DNA of 64,000 nucleotides from Saccharomyces mikatae IFO 1815 (GCF_947241705.1 NC_079267.1:434001-498000), one strand, 5' to 3'. Positions 37,872-48,341 are shown, counted from the stretch's first letter. Notes: generated by a model not told the origin, from the sequence alone. Numbers and translations are program-made.

Positions 37872-40841
37872 ATGGCTATCTGGGAGCAACTAGAAGTCTC
37901 AAAAGCCCATGTCGCATATGCCTGTGTCGGTGTCTTTTCATCGATATTCTCCTTATTCTCACTTTATGTGAAAGAAAAGCTTTATATTGGTGAGTCCACC
38001 GTAGCAGGTATATTTGGCCTTATTGTGGGTCCCGTTTGTTTGAACTGGTTCAATCCTTTGAAGTGGGGGAATTCAGACAGTATAACATTAGAAATAACAA
38101 GAATAGTGTTATGTTTGCAGATTTTCGCCGTTGCTGTGGAACTGCCACGGAAGTATATGCTGAAACATTGGGTGTCTGTGACGATGCTTTTATTACCAGT
38201 GATGACAGCCGGATGGCTTATTATCGGTCTCTTTGTTTGGATTATTATACCTGGTTTAAACTTTCCTGCTAGTCTGTTGATCTCTGCATGCATTACAGCA
38301 ACAGATCCTATTTTGGCCCAGTCGGTCGTGTCCGGTAAGTTTGCACAAAGAGTCCCCGGTCATTTAAGAAACCTACTTTCTGCAGAGTCAGGCTGTAATG
38401 ATGGTATGGCCTTTCCTTTTTTATTTCTTTCTATGAATTTAATCCTGCATCCTGGTAATGGAAGAGAAATTGTAAAAGATTGGTTTTGTGTTACTATTCT
38501 ATACGAGTGCATGTTCGGATGCTTGCTAGGTTGTTTCATTGGATACGTTGGCAGAATCACCATCAGGTTTGCTGAAAAGAAAAACATTATCGACCGTGAG
38601 TCGTTCTTGGCGTTTTATGTTGTCCTAGCATTTATGTGTGCAGGGTTCGGCTCCATCTTGGGTGTGGATGATCTGTTGGTGTCATTTGCAGCCGGTGCGA
38701 CTTTCGCATGGGATGGATGGTTCTCTCAAAAAACACAAGAAAGTAATGTCTCCACTGTGATTGATTTGCTACTAAACTACGCGTATTTTATTTATTTTGG
38801 TGCCATTATACCATGGAGCCAATTCAACAACGGTGAAATTGGTACGAACGTTTGGCGTTTAATCATACTTTCTATAGTGGTCATTTTTTTACGTAGAATC
38901 CCTGCAGTCATGATATTAAGGCCACTTATACCTGATATCAAATCGTGGCGTGAGGCACTTTTTGTGGGTCATTTCGGTCCTATTGGTGTTGGTGCCATTT
39001 TTGCTGCTATATTAGCCCGTGGTGAATTAGAATCGACCTTCAGTGAAGAACCAACTCCTTTGAATGTAGTACCGTCTAAAGAAGTAACCAAACACTGGCA
39101 ATTAATAGCCTGCATATGGCCTATTACCTGTTTTTTTATTGTTACCTCTATTATAGTTCATGGTTCTTCGGTTGCCATCATAACACTAGGTCGTCATCTG
39201 AACACAATAACGTTAACTAAGACATTCACTACTCATACTACCAATGGTGACAATGGTAAAAGTTCTTGGATGCAAAGATTGCCTTCATTGGATAAAGCTG
39301 GAAGATCCTTTTCCTTGCATCGTATGGATACTCAAATGACTCTATCAGGAGATGAAGGTGAAGAAGAAGAAGGAGGTCGTAAAGGATTCACAGGAGGTGA
39401 AGAAGAGGAAGGACTAAACAATGACGAAATCGGTAACGTCGCGACGAGCGGTATTCCTGCAAGACCTGCTGGTGGTATGCCAAGAAGAAGAAAATTGTCA
39501 AGAAAAGAGAAAAGACTAAACAGAAGACAAAAACTAAGGAACAAGGGTAGAGAATTATTTTCATCTCGATCTAAAAACGATATGTATGATGATGATGAAT
39601 TAAATGATTTAGGTAGAGAACGTCTGCAAAAAGAAAAGGAAGCACGCGCTGCCACGTTCGCATTAAGCACAGCCGTCAATACACAACATAACGAAGAGAT
39701 TGGAATGGGCGGAGATGAGGAAGAGGATGAATACACACCAGAAAAGGAGTACAGCGACAATTACAATTACAATTTCAACGATAACGATAATACGCCAAGT
39801 TTTGAATCATCTACGGGATCGTCATCTCTACGAGAAAGAAGATATATACCAAGAAACCTTCATGATGAAGAAGGGGAGGAAAGTGAAATCGAAAGCGAAG
39901 ATGAGACTGAAGACGAAAGTGGAAGGTCAATGGCCAGTAGCGAAGAAAGAAGAATTCGAAAAATGAAAGAAGAAGAAATGAAACCTGGAACGGCTTACCT
40001 TGACGGCAATAGAATGATTATTGAAAATAAGCAAGGTGAGATCTTGAACCAAGTCGATATTGAGGATCGCAACAGGGCGAAAGATGACGAAGCCAGTGTT
40101 GATAGTACGACCCATTCAAGCTTGACGACTACAATGACCAATATATCCAGTGGCAGTGCTGGAAGGTTAAAGAGAATTTTAACTCCTACTTCCTTAGGAA
40201 AGATACACTCGTTGGTCGATAAAGGGAAGGATAAAAATAAAAATAAGTATCATGCATTTAAGATAGACAATCTGTTAATCATTGAAAATGAGGATGGCGA
40301 TGTTATAAAAAGATACAAGATAAATCCACATAAATCTGATGACGATAGAAGTAAGAACCGTCCAAGAAATGATAGCGTTGTATCAAGGGCCTTAACAGCC
40401 GTTGGGTTAAAGAGCAAAGCAAACAGTGGCGTACCGCCTCCAGTAGACGAAGAGAAGGCCATCGGAGGACCTCCAACGAAAGGTCCTGGGATGCTAAAGA
40501 AAAGAACATTAACACCTGCACCTCCGAGGGGAATTCAAAGTTCGTTAGATCTGGAAGATGAAGAATCATCTGAGGAAGACTTGGGTGATAGCTACACCAT
40601 GGACGATAGTGAAGATTACGACGATAATGCCTACGAATCGGAAACCGAGTTCGAAAGACAAAGAAGATTAAATGCGTTGGGTGAAGTGGAAGCACCGGCC
40701 GACCAAGATGATGAGGAGTTACCGCCGTTACCTGTAGAGGCGCAAATAGAGAATGATGGTCCTGGCACTGCCGAAGGAAAAAAGAAGCAAAAGAGCGCTG
40801 TTAAGTCTGCTCTATCAAAAACACTTGGTCTTAATAAGTAG
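37872..40841 (+). CDS. NHA1: Nha1, plasma-membrane Na+(K+)/H+ antiporter
   Basis: 989 residues (about 985 in S. cerevisiae), ATG start. Nha1 exports Na+ and K+ in exchange for protons and helps set ion, pH and cell-volume balance. About 12-13 membrane segments fill residues 12-440. The conserved [12 protein letters not shown] motif lies near 170-182 and the essential Asp pair of the CPA1 family is in GVDDLLVSF at about 266-267. The rest, over 500 residues, is a charged cytosolic tail with acidic runs (EEEEGGR, DDDELND), a basic [17 protein letters not shown] patch and many serines, needed for regulation. Several long antisense frames here are shadows of this acidic tail. Confidence 0.96.
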   Translation: MAIWEQLEVSKAHVAYACVGVFSSIFSLFSLYVKEKLYIGESTVAGIFGLIVGPVCLNWFNPLKWGNSDSITLEITRIVLCLQIFAVAVELPRKYMLKHWVSVTMLLLPVMTAGWLIIGLFVWIIIPGLNFPASLLISACITATDPILAQSVVSGKFAQRVPGHLRNLLSAESGCNDGMAFPFLFLSMNLILHPGNGREIVKDWFCVTILYECMFGCLLGCFIGYVGRITIRFAEKKNIIDRESFLAFYVVLAFMCAGFGSILGVDDLLVSFAAGATFAWDGWFSQKTQESNVSTVIDLLLNYAYFIYFGAIIPWSQFNNGEIGTNVWRLIILSIVVIFLRRIPAVMILRPLIPDIKSWREALFVGHFGPIGVGAIFAAILARGELESTFSEEPTPLNVVPSKEVTKHWQLIACIWPITCFFIVTSIIVHGSSVAIITLGRHLNTITLTKTFTTHTTNGDNGKSSWMQRLPSLDKAGRSFSLHRMDTQMTLSGDEGEEEEGGRKGFTGGEEEEGLNNDEIGNVATSGIPARPAGGMPRRRKLSRKEKRLNRRQKLRNKGRELFSSRSKNDMYDDDELNDLGRERLQKEKEARAATFALSTAVNTQHNEEIGMGGDEEEDEYTPEKEYSDNYNYNFNDNDNTPSFESSTGSSSLRERRYIPRNLHDEEGEESEIESEDETEDESGRSMASSEERRIRKMKEEEMKPGTAYLDGNRMIIENKQGEILNQVDIEDRNRAKDDEASVDSTTHSSLTTTMTNISSGSAGRLKRILTPTSLGKIHSLVDKGKDKNKNKYHAFKIDNLLIIENEDGDVIKRYKINPHKSDDDRSKNRPRNDSVVSRALTAVGLKSKANSGVPPPVDEEKAIGGPPTKGPGMLKKRTLTPAPPRGIQSSLDLEDEESSEEDLGDSYTMDDSEDYDDNAYESETEFERQRRLNALGEVEAPADQDDEELPPLPVEAQIENDGPGTAEGKKKQKSAVKSALSKTLGLNK

Positions 40842-40899
40842 GTCGTTAATATAAAAAGATATATTATTTTGGTGTATGTATAAACGTAATGCTTTTTTT

Positions 40900-40909
40900 T
40901 ATTTACAAG
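40900..40909 (-). promoter_or_regulatory. SLS1: Puf3 site in the SLS1 3' UTR
   Basis: On the minus strand the sequence reads CTTGTAAATA, which fits the Puf3 consensus CNUGUAHAUA in full, about 67 nt past the SLS1 stop. Puf3 controls mRNAs for mitochondrial gene expression, and SLS1 encodes such a factor. Confidence 0.7.
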
Positions 40910-40975
40910 TATCGAAAGGTGAAGGAGATGCGATGAATGGGGGGTTAGGCTATGCGGTCTTTTTTTCTCTTATAC

Positions 40976-42889
40976 TTAAAAATTTAGAACATCATTAATA
41001 AAAGTTTTCAGTGAGGTTTCATTCGGGTTCACATTAATGAAATCCAATTGTTTATAGGAGCCATTATTTACAAACCCACGGCTGATATCAGAATACTGAA
41101 TGATGTATTTATCATCATGGGCACCGTTGGCAGGAAATCGTAAATTCAAGACGCGATGGGTCAAAATATCAGTCAATTGATACTGCTGTACTAGGTTTTC
41201 CGGCAAGTTAATTGTGATTTTTTTCAAAAGATTTTGATACTTGTTTAATTTCCAGTGAGACTTGACGAGAAACTCTCGGAGGCCATTTTGTTCAGAAAGC
41301 CAAGCATCAGGTTGGGTCTGATCGAAACAAGGCAAAATATCTTGAATGTAATCTGACGTGATTTTGTAGTCTGTTTGACAATGCGGAGCTCTCAAGACAA
41401 CGGAATTTTCTTGCAATTTCAGAAGGGGCCTCATTGAAGTGGTAATTATATTATCGAATTCGTCGATCTCAAACCAAATCTGCATAAAAGGGGGTGACGG
41501 GGAACTTCTATTGAGTGGCACAGGGGTGAAATTCAATTGCACAAAGGATTGATGTGCGTTTGTTATTAGATGGTCACTAAGAGAAGCGGGTACGGACGAT
41601 GCCAATTCTTTGTGAATAGGTAGATTTAATAATTTTGAAATAAAACTCTTATGTATTAAAGGTTGGAAAATACTGGGAGAAGAAGCACATTGCAACGAGT
41701 ACCCTAATGACATCGACAAGCATTGAGAAATGGAGTTGGAGGTGGAGAGAGATGGCGCATTAGTGGACAAGAAATTTTCGTATTGATTGATCTGTGCATC
41801 TGTCAACTGTGGAGTGGTGCGGGCTGGTAGATCTGTGCAATTTTTAGTAACAGTCGACTGTAATCTTGACCAGTCTTGAGACTTGTTCAGCCAATCTAAG
41901 TTCTCGAGAGTGTTGTTGAATGGATAGTACTCTGATTTGGCCGCTGGAGAGGATATTATGTCCTGGTGTTGAGTTGTGTGCTGGTTGGAAGCAAGGGCGT
42001 TTAGCAAGAAGACTTTGGCCATGGATATCTTCTTGCTACTCAAGGCTGAGATTTTGTGCATTTGCGAATCCGGGAGGTATTCAAAAAAAGTGTGAGTTTC
42101 CTTCTGGATTAGGTTGATCACGTCTTTGGATGGCATGGACGAACATACACGCACGTTTTCATGAGTAATGTTTGACCATATTTTGTTCAAGGATATTTCC
42201 ACGTATTTGAGCAAGCTAGGCGAACCCTTGATGGTCAATTCGTTATCCTGGATGGAGATGATAAAGGTCAGCCCGAGTTTGTTGAAGTTGGTTAGGATTT
42301 TACCATTTTGAGTGATGAGCAAAAGGAATATCTCCCTAGGCGAATCGAACTGAAAAGTCAACGATGTAGATTTGATGCCCGTGGGTATGGCGGGTGTGGA
42401 CATTGGTTGACATTGCCAGACTTTTTCAATTATATACTGCGACAGTTTGCTTTTCTTCCAGTGTGTCAGATGTAAAGGGGAGGCAGGATGATGTGAGGAG
42501 ATGAACTCACGCAGTTGGTAACGGTTGTAGCTGGATGAAAGTAATTGGAGGAGAGCATTGTATTCGAAGGAGGGCAGGCTGGCGCTTATTGGCTTTTTCA
42601 ATCGGATAGAGTTCAATGCAGAATCCAGCGAGTTCTGCTTCTCGAATACAAGGAGTTTCGAGCCGAAGTCAGCATCATCGTTTCCGTTTTCCTTTTGAGC
42701 ATATCTCCTGGACGGCCTGTGCCTACTTAGTTTCTGGTCACTTTTCACCAGTCCAGATTGGGTAGGGTTCAAGACAACGAATTTCAAATTCTGCGGCAGC
42801 TTCTTCTTCCCATGAAGGGGCGAGCTTGGGCCCGAGTTTGAGTAAAGACGACAAGTGAGGCGAACGAGCTTCCTGTTGAGTTTCCACAT
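40976..42889 (-). CDS. SLS1: Sls1, mitochondrial inner-membrane gene-expression factor
   Basis: 637 residues (about 643 in S. cerevisiae), ATG start. Sls1 sits on the matrix side of the inner membrane and couples mitochondrial transcription (through Rpo41/Nam1) to membrane-bound translation. The N-terminus is a typical mitochondrial presequence, basic and free of acidic residues (MWKLNRKLVRLTCRLYSNS). No strong domain signature is visible; the body is helix-prone with Q- and S-rich segments. The assignment rests on position and length as well as the presequence. Its 3' UTR has a Puf3 site. It is convergent with NHA1 and divergent from RRN5. Confidence 0.9.
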   Translation of the reverse strand: MWKLNRKLVRLTCRLYSNSGPSSPLHGKKKLPQNLKFVVLNPTQSGLVKSDQKLSRHRPSRRYAQKENGNDDADFGSKLLVFEKQNSLDSALNSIRLKKPISASLPSFEYNALLQLLSSSYNRYQLREFISSHHPASPLHLTHWKKSKLSQYIIEKVWQCQPMSTPAIPTGIKSTSLTFQFDSPREIFLLLITQNGKILTNFNKLGLTFIISIQDNELTIKGSPSLLKYVEISLNKIWSNITHENVRVCSSMPSKDVINLIQKETHTFFEYLPDSQMHKISALSSKKISMAKVFLLNALASNQHTTQHQDIISSPAAKSEYYPFNNTLENLDWLNKSQDWSRLQSTVTKNCTDLPARTTPQLTDAQINQYENFLSTNAPSLSTSNSISQCLSMSLGYSLQCASSPSIFQPLIHKSFISKLLNLPIHKELASSVPASLSDHLITNAHQSFVQLNFTPVPLNRSSPSPPFMQIWFEIDEFDNIITTSMRPLLKLQENSVVLRAPHCQTDYKITSDYIQDILPCFDQTQPDAWLSEQNGLREFLVKSHWKLNKYQNLLKKITINLPENLVQQYQLTDILTHRVLNLRFPANGAHDDKYIIQYSDISRGFVNNGSYKQLDFINVNPNETSLKTFINDVLNF

Positions 42890-43111
42890 ATGCTTGCTCT
42901 ATTTTTTTTTTCCACTACCTCAATGCTCCATATACATTATATACTTGTTTTATTACATCGTACATACATATTTTTCAATATTTTTCTTTTTTCTTTTTTC
43001 AACTTTATTAAGATAAAGAAAATGCGGGCGAGATGAAAAACAAAAAAGTGCTAAAGTAATAGGAGTGGAAGAATAGCTAGGAGAGCACAGCGCATACGAC
43101 AGCCACTGACG

Positions 43112-44197
43112 ATGGAGAACAAACAACTGAGGAAGTATGTCCAATTGTACAACAAGGAGGCCGAGGAATTCTACAATGGTGTAACGACAGGCCGTCCACA
43201 AGAGTTCCTGCCCTCCAAAGTGCATGTAAAAAGCATCCATGAAAAACCAAGGACCGCCAATGCTGGTGCAGAAATCTCTAGCCTTGGTGTACGCTGGGAT
43301 AACGAGGAAAAGGAGATCTTTTTCTGGTGCTTGTCACGTTATAGTGTTCACCGTGTAGACGAGTGGCGCTCACTGTTGCCTCGAAAGAGCGCCATGGAGA
43401 TTCTGGGCTATTATAAGTTGTTAAGAAGGGCGAGCGCAAGCGCGAGATCACGCAAGGCGGGTGACGATGGTGCGCCCATTGCGTACGAAATGAGCGCCGA
43501 ATGGATTACCCTAGAGACAAAACTCAGTGAGGCAGTTGCTGCCATCACGGAAGGCGCAGCCGAGGCCGCGAACGAGGAAGGAGACGGCGAGAAGGGGCTC
43601 ATTGATTACGAAAGCTGGAAACGCAGGTGGGTGGCGATCTACTCGCACAGCCGCATCGCGGAGATAAGACCCCTGCCCCGCCACGCGCTGCCCCTGTCGC
43701 GCAGCGCTGAGGAGACTCTAGAGCGCTGCGTTTGTCGCTACACACGTGCACTGCTGTGGTGCACGGCACTTTCGGGCATGGCCTCCCGCAGCGTCTGCGC
43801 GTCTGCGGAAGATTCTGAAGGTCGCAAGTCGCTTCCGACGGTGGTCACTCGGCGGCAAGTCGAGCGTGCTTTGTGCACCGAAGCACGAGCACGTGACCTG
43901 CACGTGCTCCCGCGTCGTGTTGCGTTGACACTGCGCAAATGGGAACTGGATTATCCACGAGAGGGTAAACTGTTTCGCACCAAGGAAATGGCTCGTCTGT
44001 TTCTACAAAGCCAGATATCAAGACAAGATCTGGTTCCGCCCCCAACCCATCAAGACCAAGACCAAGACCATATTGTAAGTGGTAAGGAAAGTGAAAGTGA
44101 AAGTGGAAGCGAAGCAGAAAGGGATGAAATCAACCAAGCGGACTTGTTTCGATCCGCACTGCATGAAAATCAGCTGTTAAAGTGGCTATCTAAGTGA
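43112..44197 (+). CDS. RRN5: Rrn5, subunit of RNA polymerase I upstream activation factor
   Basis: 361 residues (about 363 in S. cerevisiae), ATG start. Rrn5 is part of UAF (with Rrn9, Rrn10, histones H3/H4 and Uaf30), which binds the rDNA upstream element and commits the gene to Pol I. A SANT/Myb-like segment is visible at about 55-105 (RWDNEEKEIFFWCLSRYS... EILGYYKLL). The tail is acidic and serine-rich (SGKESESESGSEAERDE). The middle, from about 43430 to 43950, is far more GC-rich than any neighbour: 67% by hand count in 43621-43680, with many Arg/Ala/Leu codons ending in G or C. Despite the odd composition the frame is intact. Confidence 0.92.
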   Translation: MENKQLRKYVQLYNKEAEEFYNGVTTGRPQEFLPSKVHVKSIHEKPRTANAGAEISSLGVRWDNEEKEIFFWCLSRYSVHRVDEWRSLLPRKSAMEILGYYKLLRRASASARSRKAGDDGAPIAYEMSAEWITLETKLSEAVAAITEGAAEAANEEGDGEKGLIDYESWKRRWVAIYSHSRIAEIRPLPRHALPLSRSAEETLERCVCRYTRALLWCTALSGMASRSVCASAEDSEGRKSLPTVVTRRQVERALCTEARARDLHVLPRRVALTLRKWELDYPREGKLFRTKEMARLFLQSQISRQDLVPPPTHQDQDQDHIVSGKESESESGSEAERDEINQADLFRSALHENQLLKWLSK

Positions 44198-44303
44198 AAC
44201 ACAATACAAAAAAAATCGCGCAGGAACACTCGGATATGTTTCTGTTCCCTCTCTTATTCCTTCCGTTAGCTCCATGGTGTCTTCGCCTGAATGTATTTCC
44301 TTT

Positions 44304-44319
44304 CGGCAATGGCTTTCCG
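44304..44319 (+). promoter_or_regulatory. PUT1: Put3 binding site 1 (CGG-N10-CCG)
   Basis: CGG at 44304-44306 and CCG at 44317-44319 with exactly ten bases between, the spacing required by the Zn2Cys6 proline activator Put3. It is about 305 bp before the PUT1 ATG. Confidence 0.8.
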
Positions 44320-44330
44320 CTTATCACTCT

Positions 44331-44346
44331 CGGGTTTCGCATCCCG
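44331..44346 (+). promoter_or_regulatory. PUT1: Put3 binding site 2 (CGG-N10-CCG)
   Basis: CGG at 44331-44333 and CCG at 44344-44346, again with ten bases between. It is 27 bp from site 1, so two Put3 dimers could bind side by side and activate PUT1 in the presence of proline. Confidence 0.8.
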
Positions 44347-44621
44347 AAAAAAAGCATATCTACACAAGGAAAAAAAGAATAGTAAACAATCAGAACGAAT
44401 GGCGCTACTTCCCTTATCATCTCATTATTGTACTTTATTATGTATTATCTAAACAAAAAAAACACATATAGGCTAAGCCCGTTATCTCACCCTCTGTACT
44501 GTTTGTTATATAAGTCCCGTTGGGGCGACCGCAGAGCTTCTTAATCCTTAGTTGCTCTCTTCTCTTATCCTTGTATATTCATTCATAAGCACTGCTATAT
44601 ATAGTAGTAATAAACTAACAT

Positions 44622-46064
44622 ATGCTACAAATGATAGCTTCTAGAAACTCCTTACTAGTTACTAAAACCCGTCTGCCATCGCTATGCTACCCTTTGTTGA
44701 AAAGGTCCTATGTGTCAAAGACTCCGACACACTCTAACACAGCCGCTAATCTGATGGTTGAAACTCCAGCCTCGCCCAATACTAACGGCAACAGCGTAAT
44801 GGCGCCTCCCAACTCAATCAATTTTCTACAAACGCTCCCCAAGAAGGAGTTGTTCCAGCTGGGGTTCATCGGTGTCGCAACTTTGAACAGCTTTTTCCTT
44901 AACACAGTTATCAAGTTATTCCCTTACATCCCTATCCCAGTGATAAAATTTTTCGTCTCTTCCCTATACTGTGGTGGTGAAAACTTCAAAGAAGTCATAG
45001 AGTGTGGTGAGCGTTTGCAGAAGAGAGGAATATCTAACATGATGCTTTCGTTAACTATCGAAAACTCCGAAGGGACAAAGAGTCTGTCTAGTACTTCAGT
45101 CGACCACATAGTTGAAGAAACCATCAGTTCTGTCCACAACATTTTACTGCCCAATATCATAAACCAGCTGGAATCCAAGCCAATCAACGACATTGCCCCT
45201 GGTTATATCGCTTTGAAACCATCTGCTTTGGTCGACAACCCTCATGAAGTCCTGTACAATTTCAATAACCCGGCGTTTAAGGCCCAAAGAGATCAACTGA
45301 TCAACAACTGTTCAAAGATCACAAAAGAGATCTTCGAATTGAATCAAACGTTGTTGAAGAAATACCCTGAAAGAAAGGCTCCCTTTTTGGTCTCTACCGT
45401 CGATGCTGAGAAATATGATTTGCAAGAAAACGGGGTCTACGAATTACAAAGAATTCTTTTCCAAAAATTCAACCCCGTTTCATCTAGACTGATATCATGT
45501 ATTGGTACCTGGCAACTGTACCTGAGGGATTCCGGAGACCATCTGTTGCACGAATTGAAACTGGCACAGGAAAATGGTTACAAACTTGGGTTAAAATTGG
45601 TCCGTGGCGCTTATATTCACTCTGAAAAGAACCGTAACCAAATTATCTTCGATGAAAAAACAGGCACTGATGAAAATTACGACCGTATCATCACACAAGT
45701 GGTCAACGATTTGATTATTAATGGCGAAGATTCTTATTATGGTCACTTGGTCGTCGCCTCCCACAACTACCAATCCCAAATGCTCGTTACAAACTTGTTG
45801 AAATCTGCCCAAGATAACTCTTATGCCAAATCGAACATCGTATTGGGACAATTACTAGGTATGGCGGATAATGTTACTCATGATCTTATTACCAACCATG
45901 GTGCCAAAAACATAATCAAATACGTTCCATGGGGTCCGCCACTCGAAACCAAGGACTATCTTTTAAGAAGATTACAAGAAAATGGAGACGCTGTGAGATC
46001 TGATAATGGCTGGCCATTGATCAAGGCCATAGCAAAGTCTATTCCCAAAAGAGTGGGGCTATGA
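44622..46064 (+). CDS. PUT1: Proline oxidase (dehydrogenase) Put1
   Basis: 480 residues from the first ATG. A second in-frame ATG at 44631 (MIASRNSLL) matches the start I recall for S. cerevisiae (476 residues), so the true N-terminus may be three residues shorter. Put1 is the mitochondrial FAD enzyme that oxidises proline to pyrroline-5-carboxylate, the first step of proline use as nitrogen source. The N-terminus is a mitochondrial presequence ([15 protein letters not shown]). The TIM-barrel catalytic part holds [12 protein letters not shown] with the conserved arginine, and the C-terminal segment [14 protein letters not shown] is the substrate-binding RR motif. Two Put3 sites lie upstream. 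Confidence 0.95.
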   Translation: MLQMIASRNSLLVTKTRLPSLCYPLLKRSYVSKTPTHSNTAANLMVETPASPNTNGNSVMAPPNSINFLQTLPKKELFQLGFIGVATLNSFFLNTVIKLFPYIPIPVIKFFVSSLYCGGENFKEVIECGERLQKRGISNMMLSLTIENSEGTKSLSSTSVDHIVEETISSVHNILLPNIINQLESKPINDIAPGYIALKPSALVDNPHEVLYNFNNPAFKAQRDQLINNCSKITKEIFELNQTLLKKYPERKAPFLVSTVDAEKYDLQENGVYELQRILFQKFNPVSSRLISCIGTWQLYLRDSGDHLLHELKLAQENGYKLGLKLVRGAYIHSEKNRNQIIFDEKTGTDENYDRIITQVVNDLIINGEDSYYGHLVVASHNYQSQMLVTNLLKSAQDNSYAKSNIVLGQLLGMADNVTHDLITNHGAKNIIKYVPWGPPLETKDYLLRRLQENGDAVRSDNGWPLIKAIAKSIPKRVGL

Positions 46065-46823
46065 AGGAAAAGAGCCATCGTAAATATATCCACTTACAAA
46101 AAACAAACAATCAAAGAAAAAAATCAAAAGTATGCATACATAATTCTGATCTTCCACTTCTCTATATTCTCCCTCTATAAATCTACAAGTACTACTACTA
46201 CTACTACTACTACTAATAATAACAATACTAACAAGTGCATGCGCGAGTATCGTTGGCACAAGTATTGAATGTACTTTACTTGCAAGCTCAAAAGGTTGAT
46301 GATAATACTTCTGATTGTGAAATTTTTATCGAAAACGGCAGTAATAGAAGACTAGAGAATAAAATCGATAAAGTAAGGTCCAGACCGCGACCAAATTGGG
46401 TGTTTGCTAAAATTCAGGAAATGATAATTCAATAAAGTCAATAAGGGACATCATATAAACAAAGGTCACAATAATATCATTACTACTTAAAACGTTGTTT
46501 TCTTCCTGTGAATTTCTATGCGAAAATTTTTACTTTAACAAGAGAATCTCAACATCTATCTCAATATTCACCTATTCCTCAATATGTGACTGTATAATAA
46601 TGTGGATACGGTAAGTTGTAGGTTAAATAGTTGAATAATTAGCATGCACTTTACGTATATAAGGATCTGAGTCATTATTATATTATATATATTTAATATT
46701 TCCAATGTCATGTCTTTTTTAAAGGCCCTCTTATATAACATAAGGAAAACTTCTTTTATTCATATGTATACCCCAACCATACGACAAATAATTAACGAAA
46801 TATAACCTCCATTCAAAGAATTT
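46065..46823. other. PUT1 3' region, before the LTR cluster
   Basis: 759 bp of AT-rich DNA. It contains an ACT microsatellite near 46190-46216, a TACTAAC motif at 46226-46232 and an ATG-less open frame of about 67 codons to 46435 (see findings). I call no gene. Confidence 0.5.
46190..46216. repeat. (ACT)n microsatellite
   Basis: About nine tandem ACT/CTA triplets downstream of PUT1, followed by AATAATAAC. Non-coding on the plus strand as far as can be seen. Confidence 0.9.
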
Positions 46824-47107
46824 TGAGAAGGGTGTTGAGGTTCCATCTTTGATTAAGTAATACTACAAAGTATACTAAAAGCCCTCCTCGAGGGTATAGG
46901 AATCCACAAAAGGGAATCGATAATTTTACTAAATGATATATTTGTTTATTCTCTTGTTTTTTCCATTTTCAATCCTTGAGTTCCAGCTTCCACTAAAATC
47001 AGTTACCTTTTCTCATTTTTTATGTCACCTTCTAACATCGTATAAATGATAATATACTAGTGATATAAGTACCAATTGTTAGACGGTAGTTAGTTCTTAT
47101 TCCAACA
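46824..47107 (-). mobile_element. Old solo LTR, Ty1/Ty2 delta family (LTR 1)
   Basis: About 284 bp in minus orientation, beginning TGAGAAG and ending TTCCAACA, the ends of a delta LTR read backward. It is shorter and clearly more divergent than the three other LTRs here and has no recognisable target-site duplication, so it is the oldest of the group. No internal Ty coding sequence is present. Confidence 0.8.
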
Positions 47108-47125
47108 AAAATTAGACCTTATTTT

Positions 47126-47458
47126 TGAGATGAGAGTGGATTTTGATTTAAATGTTGGGATTCCATTTTTTAATAAGGCAACAATATTAGGTATGTAGAT
47201 ATACTAGAAGTTCTCCTCGGTGATTTAGGAATCCATAAAAGGGAATCTGCAATTCTACACAATTCTATTAATATTATTATCATCGTTTTATATGTTGTTA
47301 TTCATTGATCCTATTACATTATCAATCCTTGCGTTTCAGCTTCCACTAATTTAGATGACTATTTCTCATCATTTGCGTCATCTTCTAACAGCATATATGA
47401 TAATATACTAGTAACGTAAATACTAGTTAGTAGATGATAGTTGATTTATATTACAACA
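47126..47458 (-). mobile_element. Solo LTR, Ty1/Ty2 delta family (LTR 2)
   Basis: 333 bp, full delta length, minus orientation, from TGAGATG to TACAACA. The flanking pentamers ATTTT and GTTTT agree at four of five positions, a slightly decayed target-site duplication. It is very similar over its length to LTR 4 (opposite orientation), so both belong to one subfamily. No internal Ty sequence remains, as expected after LTR-LTR recombination. Confidence 0.9.
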
Positions 47459-47528
47459 GTTTTATATACCTCTCCTTTATAAATTAAGAAGGAAAAACTT
47501 ATTCTTAATTATTACAACTTACTAAACT
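47459..47528 (+). repeat. 70-bp direct repeat, copy A
   Basis: Starts GTTTTATATACCTCTC and ends ACTTACTAAACT. It recurs with few differences at 48499-48567. Copy A abuts the right end of LTR 2. The family is not known to me; it may be a remnant of a non-delta element or a local duplication. Confidence 0.75.
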
Positions 47529-47595
47529 GTTGGAATATGTGATTACCACTATACATTTATTCATATAAATTGTTGTAGTTGATGACGAACATTCT

Positions 47596-48263
47596 TGAGA
47601 GATTGGCGAATTTTGAGATGATTGTTGGGATTCCATTGTTGATAAAGGCAATAATATTAGGTATGTAGATATACTAGAAGTTCTCCTCGGGGATATAGGA
47701 ATCCAATAAATGGAACTCGTAATTCTACATAATTCTGTATTGTTGTAATATAAATCAACTATCATCTACTAACTAGTAGTCATATTACTAGTATATTATC
47801 ATATACGGTGTTAGAAGATGACGCAAATGATGAGATATAGTCATCTAAACTAGTGGAAGCTGAAACGCAAGGATTGATAATGTAATAGGATCAATGAATA
47901 AGAACATATAAAACGATGATAATAATGTTTATAGAATTGTGTAGAATTGCAGATTCCCTTTTATGGATTCCTAAATCCCTGAGGAGAACTTCTAGTATAT
48001 CTACATACTTAATATTATTGCCTTATAAAAAATGGAATCCCAAAAATTACATCAAACTCCACTATTATCTCATGTATATGCTTTTATTGTCATTTTATAT
48101 TTGTCAGTCATTATCCTATTACATTATCAATCCTTGCATTTCAGCTTCCACTTATTTCGATGACCGCTTCTCATAACTTATGTCATCTTATAACACCGTA
48201 TATGATAATGTACTAGTAGTATGACTACTAGTTGATAGACGATAGTTGATTTTCATTCCAACA
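47596..48263 (-). mobile_element. Solo LTR of the delta family, split by a nested LTR (LTR 3)
   Basis: Minus orientation. The two parts, 47596-47740 (145 bp) and 48078-48263 (186 bp), add up to a full delta length of about 331 bp. They are flanked by a perfect 5-bp target-site duplication ATTCT (47591-47595 and 48264-48268). Between them sits LTR 4 with one copy of its own duplication. LTR 3 is therefore older than LTR 4. Confidence 0.9.
47741..48072 (+). mobile_element. Solo LTR of the delta family, nested in LTR 3 (LTR 4)
   Basis: 332 bp, plus orientation, from TGTTGTAATATAAATC to TATCTCA. It is flanked by a perfect 5-bp duplication TGTAT (47736-47740 and 48073-48077) made from LTR 3 sequence. 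It is the youngest insertion of the cluster. No internal Ty sequence remains. Confidence 0.92.
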
Positions 48264-48341
48264 ATTCTTTAACATGATACTAATGATGTTGAGTAAATTA
48301 ATACTAACATTCTTATGGTGATACCAATTTAAATGGAGTAG

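Larger units (their letters stand above)
44198..44621 (+). promoter_or_regulatory. PUT1: PUT1 promoter region
   Basis: 424 bp between RRN5 and PUT1. Two Put3 sites (separate entries) lie 290-320 bp before the ATG. A TATATATAG sequence is present near 44597. No gene is seen; the ATG-less open frames here are chance. Confidence 0.65.

Noticed and set aside
39332-40695. Antisense hydrophobic frames over the NHA1 tail
   Set aside because: Acidic codons read backward give Ser/Leu/Phe-rich sequence that looks membrane-like; the plus-strand gene explains it.
46061-46262. Spliced gene joining an ATG frame at the PUT1 stop to the ATG-less frame at 46235-46435
   Set aside because: The candidate GTATGC site is at phase 0 while the usable acceptor sites leave phase 1, and the first AG after TACTAAC is only three bases away.
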